DNA from: Pseudoduganella violacea | GTDB lineage: Bacteria > Pseudomonadota > Gammaproteobacteria > Burkholderiales > Burkholderiaceae_D | Assembly (NCBI RefSeq): GCF_014191875.1 | Contig: NZ_JACHXD010000002.1 | Span: 372,001 to 436,000, forward strand | Length of the DNA: 64,000 bases | Direction of reading: 5' to 3' | Shown: piece after piece, positions 1 to 11,292 of the stretch | Layout: every line of letters starts with the position of its first letter | Numbering within the stretch: position 1 is the stretch's first letter | Notes under the pieces: generated by a model | Told to the model about the DNA's origin: nothing | Database searches by the model: none | What the model saw: the letters and a program-made list of their open reading frames with translations, nothing else | Translations under genes and position numbers: made by a program

Positions 1-2
1 CG

Positions 3-2297
3 CAGAACCAGAACACGCTGGAGATCAACACCAGCGACGGTAAATACCTGATCCGCCCCTACTCCGCCACCGTGGTGGAAACCGCCTTCATTCCGAAGGG
101 CGAGCAGTACGACACGAACTCGCATGCCGTGGTGTTGGCGCCCGAGGCGCTAGCCACCACGCTAAAGGACAGCGTGACCAGCATTGAATTCGCCACGCCG
201 GGCATCGTGGTCACGGTGCAGAAGTCGCCCTTCCGCATCAGCTATGCCTACAGGGGCCAGCCCCTGGTGTCGGAAAAGCTGGGCTATACCCGCAAGGATG
301 GCATGCAGGCCATCGAATTCAATCTGGACCAGGACGAAGCGCTGTACGGCGCCGGCGCGCGCGCCGTGGGCATGAACCGGCGCGGCAACCGCTTCCAGTT
401 GTATAACAAGGCGCACTATGGCTACGGCAATCGCTCGGAGCTGATGAACTTCACGATCCCGATGGCGCTGTCGTCCAAGCGCTACGCCATCCACTTCGAC
501 AATCCGCAGATCGGCTATCTGGACTTCGACAGCAAAAAGGACAATACGCTGAGCTACGAAACCATCGGCGGCCGCAAGACCTATCAGGTAATCGCAGGCG
601 ACAAGTGGGAAGACGTGATGGCCAGCTACACCAGCCTGACCGGCCGCCAGCCGCTGCCGCCGCGCTGGGCCTTCGGCAATTTCGCCAGCCGCTTCGGTTA
701 CCACACCGAGGCCGAAACCCGCGCCACGGTGGACAAGTTCATCGAAGAGAAAATCCCTCTCGACGCCATCGTGCTTGACCTCTACTGGTTCGGCAAAACG
801 GTGAAAGGCACGATGGGCAATCTGGCCTGGGACAAGGACAGCTTCCCCAATCCGCAAAAGATGATGGCCGATCTGACGGCCAAGGGGGTGAAAACGGTCG
901 TCATCACCGAACCGTTCGTGCTGACCACTTCTTCGCGCTGGGAGGAAGCCGTGCAGCGCAAGGTACTGGCCACCACCAAGGACGGCGCGCCTTACACCTA
1001 CGATTTCTACTTCGGGAATACCGGTCTGATCGACCTGTATAGCCCACAGGGCCGCGAATGGTTCTGGAATATCTACAAGGATCTGAAGCGCGACGGCGTC
1101 ACGGGCTGGTGGGGCGATCTGGGCGAGCCGGAAGTGCATCCATCGGCCCTGCAGCACGCCACCGGCTCGGCCGACCAGGTGCACAATATCTACGGCCACG
1201 ATTGGGCGCGCCTGATCGCGGAAGGCTACCGCAAGGACTTCCCCAACGAGCGCCCCTTCATCCTGATGCGCGCCGGCTATTCCGGCTCCCAGCGTTTCGG
1301 CCTGATTCCATGGTCGGGCGATGTGGGCCGCAGCTGGGGTGGACTGCAATCGCAAATGGAAATCGCGCTGCAGATGGGCATGCAGGGTCTAGGCTATATG
1401 CACTCCGACCTGGGCGGCTTCGCTTCCGCCGTGCTGGATGACGAGCTATATACGCGCTGGCTGCAGTACGGCGTATTCCAGCCCGTGTTCCGTCCGCATG
1501 CCCAGGAGGAAGTGCCGGCCGAACCGGTGTTCCGCAGCGAGCGCGCCAAGTCGCTGGCGCGCGAAGCGATCCGCCTGCGCTACGCCATGCTGCCGTATAA
1601 CTACACCACGGCTTTCGAGAACAGCCAGAGCGGCATGCCGCTGATGCGCCCCATGCTGTTCGAAGAACCGCAGAACGACGCGGCGCGTTCCATCTCGGGC
1701 GCCTACCTGTGGGGCAAGGACTTCCTCGTCGCGCCGATCGTGGAGCCGGGCGCCACGCGCAAGGAGCTGTACTTCCCGGCCGGCAGCGCGTGGTTCGACT
1801 TCTATAACGACCAGCGCCATGGCGGCGGCATCACCGAGGCGCTGGGCGTGGTGCCCGAGCATATCCCGGTCTTCGTGCGCGCCGGCGCTTTCGTGCCGCT
1901 GGCAAAGCCGGCGCAGAGCACCAACGATTATTCCGCGCGCCAGATCGATCTGCACTACTACCACGACCAGTCGGTGAGCGCATCGAGCGGCAAGCTGTAT
2001 GACGACGACGGCGCCACCGCGCAAGCCTATGAGCAGGGCAAGTATGAGTTGGTGCGCTTCGCCAGCAGCCTGCAGGGCCGCGAGCTGCTGCTGTCGCTGG
2101 AGACGGAAACCGGCCGCGCCGCACAAGTCGCCGAACGCGGTTACAACGTCAGCGTGCACAATGTGGCAGCCAGGCCGCAGCGCGTACTGCTCGATGGCCG
2201 CGCCGTGAAATTCAGCTGGAACGCGGCGCGCAAGCTGCTGCAGGTGAGTGTGCCGGCGCGCCGCCAACTGTCCGCCAAATTGGCTGTAAGCCTGTAA
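3..2297 (+). CDS. GH31 family alpha-glucosidase / alpha-glucosyltransferase (5' end outside window)
   Basis: The reading frame is open from base 3 with no start, so the N-terminus lies upstream. The protein has the GH31 layout: N-terminal beta-sandwich, TIM barrel from about base 650, and C-terminal beta domains. The motif GWWGDLGEPE is visible, with the predicted catalytic nucleophile Asp at 1116-1118; the SGDVGRSW segment further on is the usual place of the acid/base Asp. Family knowledge: GH31 enzymes cleave or transfer alpha-linked glucose. The GDLGEPE form of the nucleophile loop resembles what I recall of periplasmic 4-alpha-glucosyltransferases rather than classical maltases, but this is inference. 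The neighbours (sugar carrier, phosphoglucomutase, secreted amylase) support maltodextrin metabolism. An alpha-xylosidase role cannot be excluded. Confidence 0.9.
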   Translation, partial: QNQNTLEINTSDGKYLIRPYSATVVETAFIPKGEQYDTNSHAVVLAPEALATTLKDSVTSIEFATPGIVVTVQKSPFRISYAYRGQPLVSEKLGYTRKDGMQAIEFNLDQDEALYGAGARAVGMNRRGNRFQLYNKAHYGYGNRSELMNFTIPMALSSKRYAIHFDNPQIGYLDFDSKKDNTLSYETIGGRKTYQVIAGDKWEDVMASYTSLTGRQPLPPRWAFGNFASRFGYHTEAETRATVDKFIEEKIPLDAIVLDLYWFGKTVKGTMGNLAWDKDSFPNPQKMMADLTAKGVKTVVITEPFVLTTSSRWEEAVQRKVLATTKDGAPYTYDFYFGNTGLIDLYSPQGREWFWNIYKDLKRDGVTGWWGDLGEPEVHPSALQHATGSADQVHNIYGHDWARLIAEGYRKDFPNERPFILMRAGYSGSQRFGLIPWSGDVGRSWGGLQSQMEIALQMGMQGLGYMHSDLGGFASAVLDDELYTRWLQYGVFQPVFRPHAQEEVPAEPVFRSERAKSLAREAIRLRYAMLPYNYTTAFENSQSGMPLMRPMLFEEPQNDAARSISGAYLWGKDFLVAPIVEPGATRKELYFPAGSAWFDFYNDQRHGGGITEALGVVPEHIPVFVRAGAFVPLAKPAQSTNDYSARQIDLHYYHDQSVSASSGKLYDDDGATAQAYEQGKYELVRFASSLQGRELLLSLETETGRAAQVAERGYNVSVHNVAARPQRVLLDGRAVKFSWNAARKLLQVSVPARRQLSAKLAVSL

Positions 2298-2371
2298 TTC
2301 AATCGTCAAATTATTTGTTGTTTGACTACATTTCACTCCACTGCAGCCCGTAATTGCGGTGAAATGTTCGA

Positions 2372-2400
2372 TTGACAGGCAAAATCCATCATGTTATTTT
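2372..2400 (+). promoter_or_regulatory. sigma70-type promoter for the MFS sugar carrier
   Basis: TTGACA at 2372-2377 is followed by a 17-bp spacer and TATTTT at 2395-2400. The -35 is a perfect consensus and the spacing is optimal. It lies 44 bp before the carrier's ATG, in an AT-richer gap. Transcription start is predicted near 2407. Confidence 0.6.
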
Positions 2401-2444
2401 GCTACAAATTTACGCATACATACTTATAACGGGGACAGGCAGGC

Positions 2445-5493
<3,049 letters not shown>

Positions 5494-5509
5494 TCTCAAC
5501 AAGGAAACC

Positions 5510-7189
5510 ATGAAACTGCACGCACTCGCCTTCTCCCTTCTGCTGGCCGCCATTGGCAATCCGGCGCTGGCCGCTCCCAAGCCCTTCTTGTGGGAGAACG
5601 CGACCGTGTACTTCATGATCACCGACCGTTTCCACAACGGAGACCGCAGCAACGACCTGGCCTACGACCGCAAAGCCGACGCCGCACCGCTGCGCGGCAT
5701 GATGGGCGGCGACCTGAAAGGCGTCACCGCCAAGATCAAGGAAGGCTATTTCGACAGCCTAGGTGTGAATGTGCTGTGGCTGACGCCGCCGGTCGAACAA
5801 ATCCATGCCGGCACCGATGAAGGAACGGGCAAGACTTACGGCTTCCACGGCTACTGGGCGCGCGACTGGACGGTGGTGGACGCCAACCTCGGCACGGAAC
5901 AGGACTTCCGCGCAATGGTGGACGCGGCCCACGCGCGCGGCATCCGCGTGCTGCTGGATGTTGTGATGAACCATACCGGCCCCGTGACGGATAGCGACAC
6001 CGTCTGGCCTCCCGGCTGGGTGCGCACCGGGCCCACCTGCACCTACAAGGACGCGCCGACCACCACGCTGTGCACCCTCGTTCCCAACCTGCCCGACGTT
6101 CGCACAGAAAGCGATACGCCGGTCGAATTGCCCGACTTCCTGGCCGCCAAGTGGAAGACCGAAGGCCGCTACGAGCGCGAAGTCAAGGAGCTGGACGAAT
6201 TCTTCGCCCGTACCGGCTATCCGCGCGCGCCGCGCTACTACCTGATGAAGTGGCACGCCGACTGGGTGCGCAAATTCGGCATCGACGGCTTCCGTGGCGA
6301 CACCGTCAAACACACCCAGCCCGGCGTATGGAAGGAACTGCGCGCGGTCGCGGAAGCGGCCCATAACGACTGGAAGCGCGCCAACCCTGCCCGCGTGCTC
6401 GGCGACGGTAAATTCTTCATGGTGGCGGAGGTCTATAACTACAATATCGCGCATGCGCAGAAGTTCGATATGGGCGGCGGAGAGTACTGGAATTTCTACG
6501 ACAACGGCTTCGACAGCCTGATCAACTTCGGCCTGGTGCACGACGCCAAGCAGGATTACGAAAGCCTGTTCAGCAAATATTCGGCCCAGCTGCATGGTCC
6601 GCTGAAAGGCTACTCCGTACTGAACTACATCGACTCCCACGACGACGGCAATCCGCTCGACCCATCGCGCAGCAAGCCTTTTGAAACGGCCAGCAAACTG
6701 CTGCTGGCGCCCGGCGCGGCGCAAATTTACTACGGCGACGAAACCGCGCGCCGGCTCGATTGGCCGCAAGCCGGGGGCGACGCCAAGCTGCGCTCGGACA
6801 TGAACTGGCAGGAGCTGGCGCAAAACGCCCAGCGCGACGGCTATCGCATCGCCGAGGTGCGCCGGCACTGGAGCAAGCTGGGACTGTTCCGCCAACGGCA
6901 TCCCGCCGTCGGCGCCGGCGAACATGCCAAGCTGGCCGACCAGCCCTATACCTTCAAGCGCACGCTGAAGCGCGGCGCCATCGACGACAAGGTGGTGATC
7001 GCCCTTGAAGCGCCAACCGGCAAGCAGCTGCCAGTCAGCGTCGCGGGCGTCTTCAAGGACGGCTCAAAGCTGCGCGACCACTACTCGGATGCCAGCTACA
7101 CCGTCAAAGGCGGCAAGGTGCTGACCACGGGCCGCTACGCCACCATTCTGCTGGCGCCCGCGGCAAAGGAGGCGCGGCGCGACAACTGA
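5510..7189 (+). CDS. secreted GH13 alpha-amylase (MalS-like)
   Basis: Endo-acting alpha-glucan hydrolase predicted to be periplasmic or secreted. Residues 1-22 form a signal peptide ending ALA-AP. The catalytic triad of GH13 is visible: nucleophile Asp264 in GIDGFRGDTVKH, acid/base Glu307 in FFMVAEVYNY, and Asp378 in NYIDSHDDGNP; DVVMNHTG is the first conserved strand. The start is the ATG at 5510 with AAGGA 5-9 bases upstream; an earlier in-frame ATG inside pgm would lack the signal peptide at the N-terminus. At 559 residues it is shorter than E. coli MalS but shares the GFRxDTxKH form. It lies 16 bp after pgm, so the two are likely one transcript. Confidence 0.93.
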   Translation: MKLHALAFSLLLAAIGNPALAAPKPFLWENATVYFMITDRFHNGDRSNDLAYDRKADAAPLRGMMGGDLKGVTAKIKEGYFDSLGVNVLWLTPPVEQIHAGTDEGTGKTYGFHGYWARDWTVVDANLGTEQDFRAMVDAAHARGIRVLLDVVMNHTGPVTDSDTVWPPGWVRTGPTCTYKDAPTTTLCTLVPNLPDVRTESDTPVELPDFLAAKWKTEGRYEREVKELDEFFARTGYPRAPRYYLMKWHADWVRKFGIDGFRGDTVKHTQPGVWKELRAVAEAAHNDWKRANPARVLGDGKFFMVAEVYNYNIAHAQKFDMGGGEYWNFYDNGFDSLINFGLVHDAKQDYESLFSKYSAQLHGPLKGYSVLNYIDSHDDGNPLDPSRSKPFETASKLLLAPGAAQIYYGDETARRLDWPQAGGDAKLRSDMNWQELAQNAQRDGYRIAEVRRHWSKLGLFRQRHPAVGAGEHAKLADQPYTFKRTLKRGAIDDKVVIALEAPTGKQLPVSVAGVFKDGSKLRDHYSDASYTVKGGKVLTTGRYATILLAPAAKEARRDN

Positions 7190-7230
7190 GTTATATTAGC
7201 GGGCATTTTCACGCAAAAAGGGAGACAGAA

Positions 7231-9069
7231 GTGCCAAAACAAATCCTGAAAAAGCCCGCCGTCATCGCCGTGATGCTGGCCCTGGCCGCAGCCGGCGCGC
7301 AAGCCGCCACGCCAGCCAAGAAAGGCAAAGCCACCGTGGCGGAAGCTGAACGCTTCTTGGCCGACACCGAGGCCAAGTTCGACAAGCTCAATCTGGAGCA
7401 GTCGCAAGCCCAGTGGATCGCTGCCAACTTCATCACCGACGACACCGAAGCCCTCGCCACCTACTTCGGCGAAAAGACGCTGAACGCCACCGGTGAAGCC
7501 GCCGTGGCCGCGCGCCGCTTCAACGGCCTGCGCCTGTCGGCCGACGCCGAGCGCAAACTCAAGCTGCTGCAACTGAATTTGGTGCTGTCCGATCCGAAGG
7601 AGCGCGAAGCCTACGCCAGCGCGCAGGCCGCGCTGCAAGGCGCCTACGGCAAGGCCAAATACTGCCCGCCCGGAACCGGCGACGGCAAGGAAGGCTGCCT
7701 CGCACTGGGCGATATGGAAAGCGTGCTGGCCACCAGCCGCGACCCGGCCAAGCTGAAGGAAATGTGGGTGGGCTGGCACAAGCAGTCGCCATCGTACAAA
7801 CAGCGCTATGCCGACTACGTGGTCCTGTCCAACAAGGGCGCGCGCGAAATGGGCTTCGCCGATACCGGCGCCATGTGGCGCTCGCAGTACGATATGCCGG
7901 CCGATGCCTTCGCCGCCGAAATGGAACGCCTGTGGCAGCAGGTCAAGCCGCTGTACGACTCGCTGCACACCTACACCCGCTACAAACTGTATGAAACCTA
8001 TGGCAAGGACGTGGTGCCGCTGACCGGCCCCGTGCCCGCCCACCTGTTCGGCAATATGTGGAGCCAGACCTGGGACAATCTGTACCCGATCCTGAAACCA
8101 GCCAGCGGCGCCAGCAGCTTCGACCTGGGCAATGTGCTGGAAAGCCGCAAGACCAGCGCGAAGGAGATGACCGAATACGCGGAACGCTTCTATACCTCGC
8201 TCGGCATGCAGAAGCTGCCGGCCACCTTCTGGGAACGCTCGCTGCTGACCAAGCCGCGCGACCGCGAAGTGGTGTGCCACGCGTCGGCCTGGCCGATCGA
8301 CGCCAAGGAAGACGTGCGCATCAAGATGTGCATCAAGCCGACCACCGAAGAGTTCACCGTGATCCACCATGAGCTGGGCCACATCTACTACTTCCTCGCT
8401 TACCAGAAGCAGCCCAACCTGTTCCGCAACGGCGCCAACGACGGCTTCCACGAAGCCATCGGCGACACCGTGGCCCTGTCGATCACGCCCGACTACCTGA
8501 AAAAAGTCGGCCTGATGGACCAGGCGCCGGACGCCAATGCCGACGTCGGCGAACTGCTCAAGCGCGCCCTGGGCAAAGTCGCCTTCCTGCCCTTCGCCTA
8601 CTCGGTCGACAAATGGCGCTGGGATGTTTACTCCGGCAAAACCAAGCCCGCCGACTACGACAAGAGTTGGTGGCAGCTGCGCGAGCAGTATATGGGCGTG
8701 AAGCGTCCGGCCCCGATCGAAGCAAGCGGCTTTGACGCCGGCGCTAAATACCACGTCGCCGCCGACGTGCCATACGCGCGCTACTTCCTGGCCAATATGC
8801 TGCAGTTCCAGTTCCACCGCGCCCTGTGCCGCGAAGCCGGCTACACCGGCCCGCTGCACCGCTGCTCCGTGTACGGCAACGAGAAGGCGGGCAAGAAGCT
8901 GCAGGCGATGCTGGAAATGGGCCAGAGCAAGCCATGGCCGGAAGCGCTGAAAGCCATCAGCGGCGAAGACCGCATCGACGGCGGCGCGCTGCTGGACTAT
9001 TTCGCCCCGCTGAAAACCTGGCTCGATGAGCAGAACCGCCAACTGGCGGCGAAGTATCAGAAGAGCTGA
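7231..9069 (+). CDS. M2 family metallopeptidase (ACE-like peptidyl-dipeptidase)
   Basis: Zinc peptidase related to angiotensin-converting enzyme, which removes C-terminal dipeptides. The 612-residue product begins with a signal peptide (MPKQILKKPAVIAVMLALAAAG...AQA), so it should act in the periplasm. The zinc motif is HHELGH, with ligands His380 and His384, catalytic Glu381 and a third ligand Glu408 in FHEAIGD; the 24-residue spacing equals that of human testis ACE. The start is GTG at 7231, chosen because AGGGAG lies 6-11 bases upstream. It is 41 bp after the amylase but functionally unrelated to it. A stem-loop follows the gene. Confidence 0.95.
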   Translation: MPKQILKKPAVIAVMLALAAAGAQAATPAKKGKATVAEAERFLADTEAKFDKLNLEQSQAQWIAANFITDDTEALATYFGEKTLNATGEAAVAARRFNGLRLSADAERKLKLLQLNLVLSDPKEREAYASAQAALQGAYGKAKYCPPGTGDGKEGCLALGDMESVLATSRDPAKLKEMWVGWHKQSPSYKQRYADYVVLSNKGAREMGFADTGAMWRSQYDMPADAFAAEMERLWQQVKPLYDSLHTYTRYKLYETYGKDVVPLTGPVPAHLFGNMWSQTWDNLYPILKPASGASSFDLGNVLESRKTSAKEMTEYAERFYTSLGMQKLPATFWERSLLTKPRDREVVCHASAWPIDAKEDVRIKMCIKPTTEEFTVIHHELGHIYYFLAYQKQPNLFRNGANDGFHEAIGDTVALSITPDYLKKVGLMDQAPDANADVGELLKRALGKVAFLPFAYSVDKWRWDVYSGKTKPADYDKSWWQLREQYMGVKRPAPIEASGFDAGAKYHVAADVPYARYFLANMLQFQFHRALCREAGYTGPLHRCSVYGNEKAGKKLQAMLEMGQSKPWPEALKAISGEDRIDGGALLDYFAPLKTWLDEQNRQLAAKYQKS

Positions 9070-9083
9070 TTCTTGAGTAAGCA

Positions 9084-9116
9084 GACTCTGTCCGGCACTG
9101 GGTGCCGGACAGAGTC
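9084..9116. terminator. stem-loop between convergent genes
   Basis: A perfect 14-bp stem (GACTCTGTCCGGCA with its complement) and a 5-base loop, 15 bp after the M2 peptidase stop and just before the 3' end of the convergent lipoprotein gene. No clear T-run follows on either strand, so it may be a weak bidirectional terminator or a 3' end stabiliser. Confidence 0.55.
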
Positions 9117-9123
9117 ATAACCT

Positions 9124-9612
9124 TTACCCATGATCAGTGGAACGGCAAAAATACATTTCTTTCTTTATCGTGCTGCTGACAAACTGCGTTTCTAATACTT
9201 CAGGCGGCAGCGTAGGTTCTTGCCAATTAACCTCGAAAGCAGCCCAGAAAGTACGGCATGTATCATCTGGGCCTTGCCGTATATGAAGCTTTGAACAGTA
9301 AATCATGGGCACGTTTTCGACGGTGAAACGGTCTATGCTCCCCTTTGCCAAGGTAGGAAGCATTTTGTATTTTAAGGAACACTCGAATCCCTCGCCGCTT
9401 AGCTGGCGCACTGCCGTCTGCGTGATTTCCCCATTAAAGTGATGCGTTTTTTCAAATTCCCTCTGAATCGAAAGCAAGGTATCTGCCTGTCTGACCGTCT
9501 CCTCCCATAACTGCGCGTATGTTTTTGACGTCCGTCCTGCAGTTGAACCGCATCCAGCAATAAAGCAAATAAGGCAGTACAGAGTAACCATTTTCATGTA
9601 TAAGCATGACAT
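9124..9612 (-). CDS. predicted lipoprotein, candidate immunity protein
   Basis: A 162-residue protein with a lipoprotein signal: MSCLYMKMVTLYCLICFIAGC, lipobox IAGC. The mature part is polar with several cysteines (FECSLKYK, YCSKLHI, DDTCRTF, YFCRS). I do not recognise a family. The start at 9612 is chosen because AAGGAG lies about 8 bases upstream and gives an N-terminal signal; a longer frame reading back to 9726 would overlap the upstream gene. It begins 34 bp after the stop of the PAAR protein gene and is co-oriented, the usual order for a type VI effector and its immunity protein. A periplasm-facing lipoprotein would suit a cell-envelope toxin. The immunity role is inference. Confidence 0.65.
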   Translation of the reverse strand: MSCLYMKMVTLYCLICFIAGCGSTAGRTSKTYAQLWEETVRQADTLLSIQREFEKTHHFNGEITQTAVRQLSGEGFECSLKYKMLPTLAKGSIDRFTVENVPMIYCSKLHIRQGPDDTCRTFWAAFEVNWQEPTLPPEVLETQFVSSTIKKEMYFCRSTDHG

Positions 9613-9646
9613 TCCGGCATCTCCTTCGAAAAAGCAAAACAATCCA

Positions 9647-11083
9647 TCAAAATTTAGCACTGGAGGAAGGCGTGCTAGTCCGATACCCAGGTATGACGCC
9701 TCGTAGGGACCAGACCTTTGAGTCATAGATTTGATCGATTTTCACGTTCTTGTATTTGGAAAACGCAGCGGACGTTTGGGAGAAATCCTGCATAATGTCT
9801 TGCGCTGCCTGCATTCCTCTTTTTGCAAAGATATGCGCTTCTTCTTCGCTACCACCAATAAAAAGTCTGGTCTCTGCCAAGGTTCCTTCATGAGTAATTT
9901 TGTCGCGCCAAAGTGGGGTTGGCAGATCTTCAGGTGGCGATAGAACCTTCATTTCCGACCCCAGCATTTCCTTTACCACCTTACGAAAATTCAGTTCCAT
10001 ACGTTCATTGGGTTTTGGCGGGAAGTCCGAGGCACCAAATCCGTACATCTCCTCTATTCGATTGAATCCTTCAACTTCTTCGTTGGTAACTGCGCGGGCA
10101 CGATAAAGTGCCGCGTTCACAGAAGCCATAGCTTGCGCTCTCTGGGCATCACTCAGCTTTACGCCCCCCACAGTTTCGAATGCGCTCATCAACTGGCCAG
10201 CAACCGTTCGCGCTTGGTCTTCCGAAATGTAATCCGGGTCACTGCCGTGTAGGCCATGACCAAGGGGCGCGTCATAAGCAACGTTTACACCGTTAATTGA
10301 GCGAGAATGGAAAATCGAATCAACCAGGCCGTGCATCGCAATGCCAACTCGCGCATCGTCGTCTTTATAGATAGCAATTTCGTTATGATAGAAGGCTAGG
10401 TTGTCCCCTGTCGTCCGGCCATTCAAGGCATGAATTGCGCGCTCCGAGTATTCTCCAATCTGGGCAGGCTCATAATCCTGTTTCGACATCAGGCGTCGAA
10501 CTCCATTCGTGTAGCCATCCAGGGCGGATACCTGATCGGGGAACTGCGAATAAGCAGCAATAGCGCTGACACGCTCATCTGGAAGCCCAACCATTTTTCC
10601 GAGCATTAAAGGAAGATAGTAATGCCCTCCCGCTTGGGCCGTATGAAGCATTTGGGGAGCACTGCCGGATGCCGCATAATTCAGGCCATCGATCACTGAG
10701 GATGCGCCGGGAAGAACGTTCGCATCCCATTCCGACAATGCAGCCGAAGTTTCCTGCCCCTCGGGCTCGTCCAGACTCTTTGCAGAGACGTCATTTGCGA
10801 CGCTGCCTGTGCCGGACTGATCCTCGATGCTCATCTGACGCTGAGTGGCGATCAAGATCGCACCGCAAGCCGTCTTCATACCTTCAACGGCTGTACCTAT
10901 CCCTGCAAATGTATGGAAGTCCAGTCCATCCTTGATCGGGAATTTCCCTTTGCATTGCGGGCACCATGTTTGATGTCCCCGCTGCGCAATAGGACGGCCG
11001 TCGATCGTGGCATCCTCATTCCCTTCAAGAACATTGCCCCCATGCGAGGTGGGATCACCTTTGCAGATCACCGCACGCGCCAT
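9647..11083 (-). CDS. PAAR-domain type VI secretion effector with DUF6765-like C-terminal domain
   Basis: 478 residues. The first ~90 form a PAAR domain (MARAVICKGDPTSHGG..., GRPIAQRGHQTWCPQCKGKFP), which tips the VgrG spike of type VI secretion and carries effectors. After a linker, residues ~140-300 show histidine/aspartate-rich helices: GGHYYLPLML, AAYSQFPDQ, AMHGLVDSIFHS and GHGLHGSDPDY. This pattern resembles DUF6765 and, more loosely, zinc-dependent phospholipase C folds, where such residues bind metal. A lipase or other metal-dependent hydrolase activity is therefore plausible but unproven. The RBS AAAGGAG precedes the ATG. No T6SS structural genes are in the window. Lower GC than its neighbours, together with the isolated pair, suggests horizontal acquisition. 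Confidence 0.8.
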   Translation of the reverse strand: MARAVICKGDPTSHGGNVLEGNEDATIDGRPIAQRGHQTWCPQCKGKFPIKDGLDFHTFAGIGTAVEGMKTACGAILIATQRQMSIEDQSGTGSVANDVSAKSLDEPEGQETSAALSEWDANVLPGASSVIDGLNYAASGSAPQMLHTAQAGGHYYLPLMLGKMVGLPDERVSAIAAYSQFPDQVSALDGYTNGVRRLMSKQDYEPAQIGEYSERAIHALNGRTTGDNLAFYHNEIAIYKDDDARVGIAMHGLVDSIFHSRSINGVNVAYDAPLGHGLHGSDPDYISEDQARTVAGQLMSAFETVGGVKLSDAQRAQAMASVNAALYRARAVTNEEVEGFNRIEEMYGFGASDFPPKPNERMELNFRKVVKEMLGSEMKVLSPPEDLPTPLWRDKITHEGTLAETRLFIGGSEEEAHIFAKRGMQAAQDIMQDFSQTSAAFSKYKNVKIDQIYDSKVWSLRGVIPGYRTSTPSSSAKF

Positions 11084-11213
11084 AGCAGTCTCCTTTGCGT
11101 CCTGAAAACTTCACTCTAGCTGCTGCGCAGATTGGAATTTTGACCAAGGGCAATCTTCCGTACACGACGAAGTCGATGATACATCCTTGCCAGCCCAACA
11201 ATTCCAAGCTACA

Positions 11214-11232
11214 ATTGAGAATAATTCTCATT
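11214..11232. promoter_or_regulatory. Fur box upstream of siderophore receptor
   Basis: The 19-bp stretch contains TGAGAATAATTCTCA, a near-perfect palindrome of the GAGAAT-x-ATTCTC type recognised by Fur. It lies 60 bp before the TonB receptor start, between divergent genes. It predicts iron repression of the receptor and perhaps of the downstream membrane genes. Confidence 0.8.
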
Positions 11233-11292
11233 CACGAATAGCCAGCCGCACTCCGCATCGCCAGCCTTTTCGCATCACAGGACTTCAAGGCA

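Noticed and set aside
9613..9726. N-terminal extension of the lipoprotein gene
   Set aside because: It overlaps the upstream effector gene and lacks an RBS; the start at 9612 has AAGGAG and exposes the lipobox.
9647..11083. Remnant of a prophage tail module
   Set aside because: PAAR is the only tail-spike-like feature; no capsid, integrase or lysis genes are nearby.
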